A stretch of DNA of 64,000 bases from Desulfobulbus propionicus (lineage in GTDB: Bacteria > Desulfobacterota > Desulfobulbia > Desulfobulbales > Desulfobulbaceae), in contig PDTC01000015.1 in the NCBI GenBank assembly GCA_002748735.1, forward strand, positions 28,186 through 92,185, read 5' to 3'. The position numbers and the translations under genes were made by a program. Below the pieces are notes generated by a model. The model saw only the letters and a program-made list of their open reading frames with translations. It was not told the DNA's origin and searched no databases. Below are positions 63,847-64,000 of the stretch, in pieces. Numbering within the stretch: position 1 is the first letter of the stretch; each line of letters begins with the position of its first letter.

Positions 63847-64000
63847 GCCCAATTGATTGGACAGCCTGATGGTTGGGATAAGCTACAAGCCCTGAGAGTA
63901 GAAGGGAATCTCGAATAACTGGTTTATTACCCAACGTCTTTAATAGTAGGTATAAATTTGACAATCAGGCTCAATTCAACGCCTGATTTTTCATGTTTTC

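Overview
The window reads as a piece of a bacterial chromosome of moderate GC, most likely a sulfur-metabolising member of the Desulfobacterota (a Desulfobulbales-like organism). That placement is inference from gene content: a TusA/DsrE sulfur-carrier cluster, an FmdE-type protein, a probable UGA-encoded selenoprotein, tandem U32 proteins, an XRE/Cys-rich protein joined to mnmA, and cbpA/cbpM. No taxonomic search was possible. Genes are dense, mostly housekeeping, and arranged in short operons on both strands.

Layout. 1-10 kb: a partial nucleoside phosphorylase, rimO, HU, rluB, yjbQ, a glycine-zipper lipoprotein, rmuC, cbpM-cbpA, aroK, a glycogen-synthase-like gene and gap. 10.9-16.8 kb: PilZ and SH3 proteins, parB-parA with a near-consensus parS site, and an M16 (PreP-like) protease. 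17-25 kb: dtd, rsmE, folA, a panE-like gene, recA-cinA, and a tRNA-modification operon (XRE/Cys-rich protein, mnmA, mtaB). 25.3-31 kb: dgkA, then a BMP-type purine ABC importer operon with gpt (xanthine-guanine phosphoribosyltransferase) inside it. 31-36 kb: a stand-alone CBM48 protein, two U32-type genes, fmdE-like, and a TusA-DsrE-DsrE-small-protein operon ending in a strong bidirectional terminator.

36-45.7 kb is a replication block: a serine hydrolase on the minus strand, a very AT-rich intergenic stretch (candidate origin), dnaN, gyrB, gyrA, gpsA and an NlpE/META lipoprotein. Its first half, dnaN most of all, is far more AT-rich than the rest of the window. 45.7-55 kb: rdgB, queH, two serine tRNAs, the probable selenoprotein, a YciA-like thioesterase, alr, argS and secA. 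55-61 kb: a complete dppABCDF peptide importer on the minus strand. 60.9-64 kb is an accessory tail: two decayed IS1595-type transposase genes flank a large two-domain glycosyltransferase of AT-rich composition, with a 49-bp perfect palindrome beside the first relic.

The most notable observation is the gene at 47591-47926 (minus). An in-frame UGA forms a U-x-x-C redox motif at the start of an ArsC/Spx-like thioredoxin fold, and a hairpin lies at the distance expected for a bacterial SECIS element. Others worth following are gpt inside a purine transporter operon, the sulfur-carrier operon with a 57-residue partner ending in Cys-Trp-Trp, the AT-rich dnaN/gyrB island with parABS about 24 kb away and no dnaA in the window, and the GT2/GT31-like fusion between IS relics.
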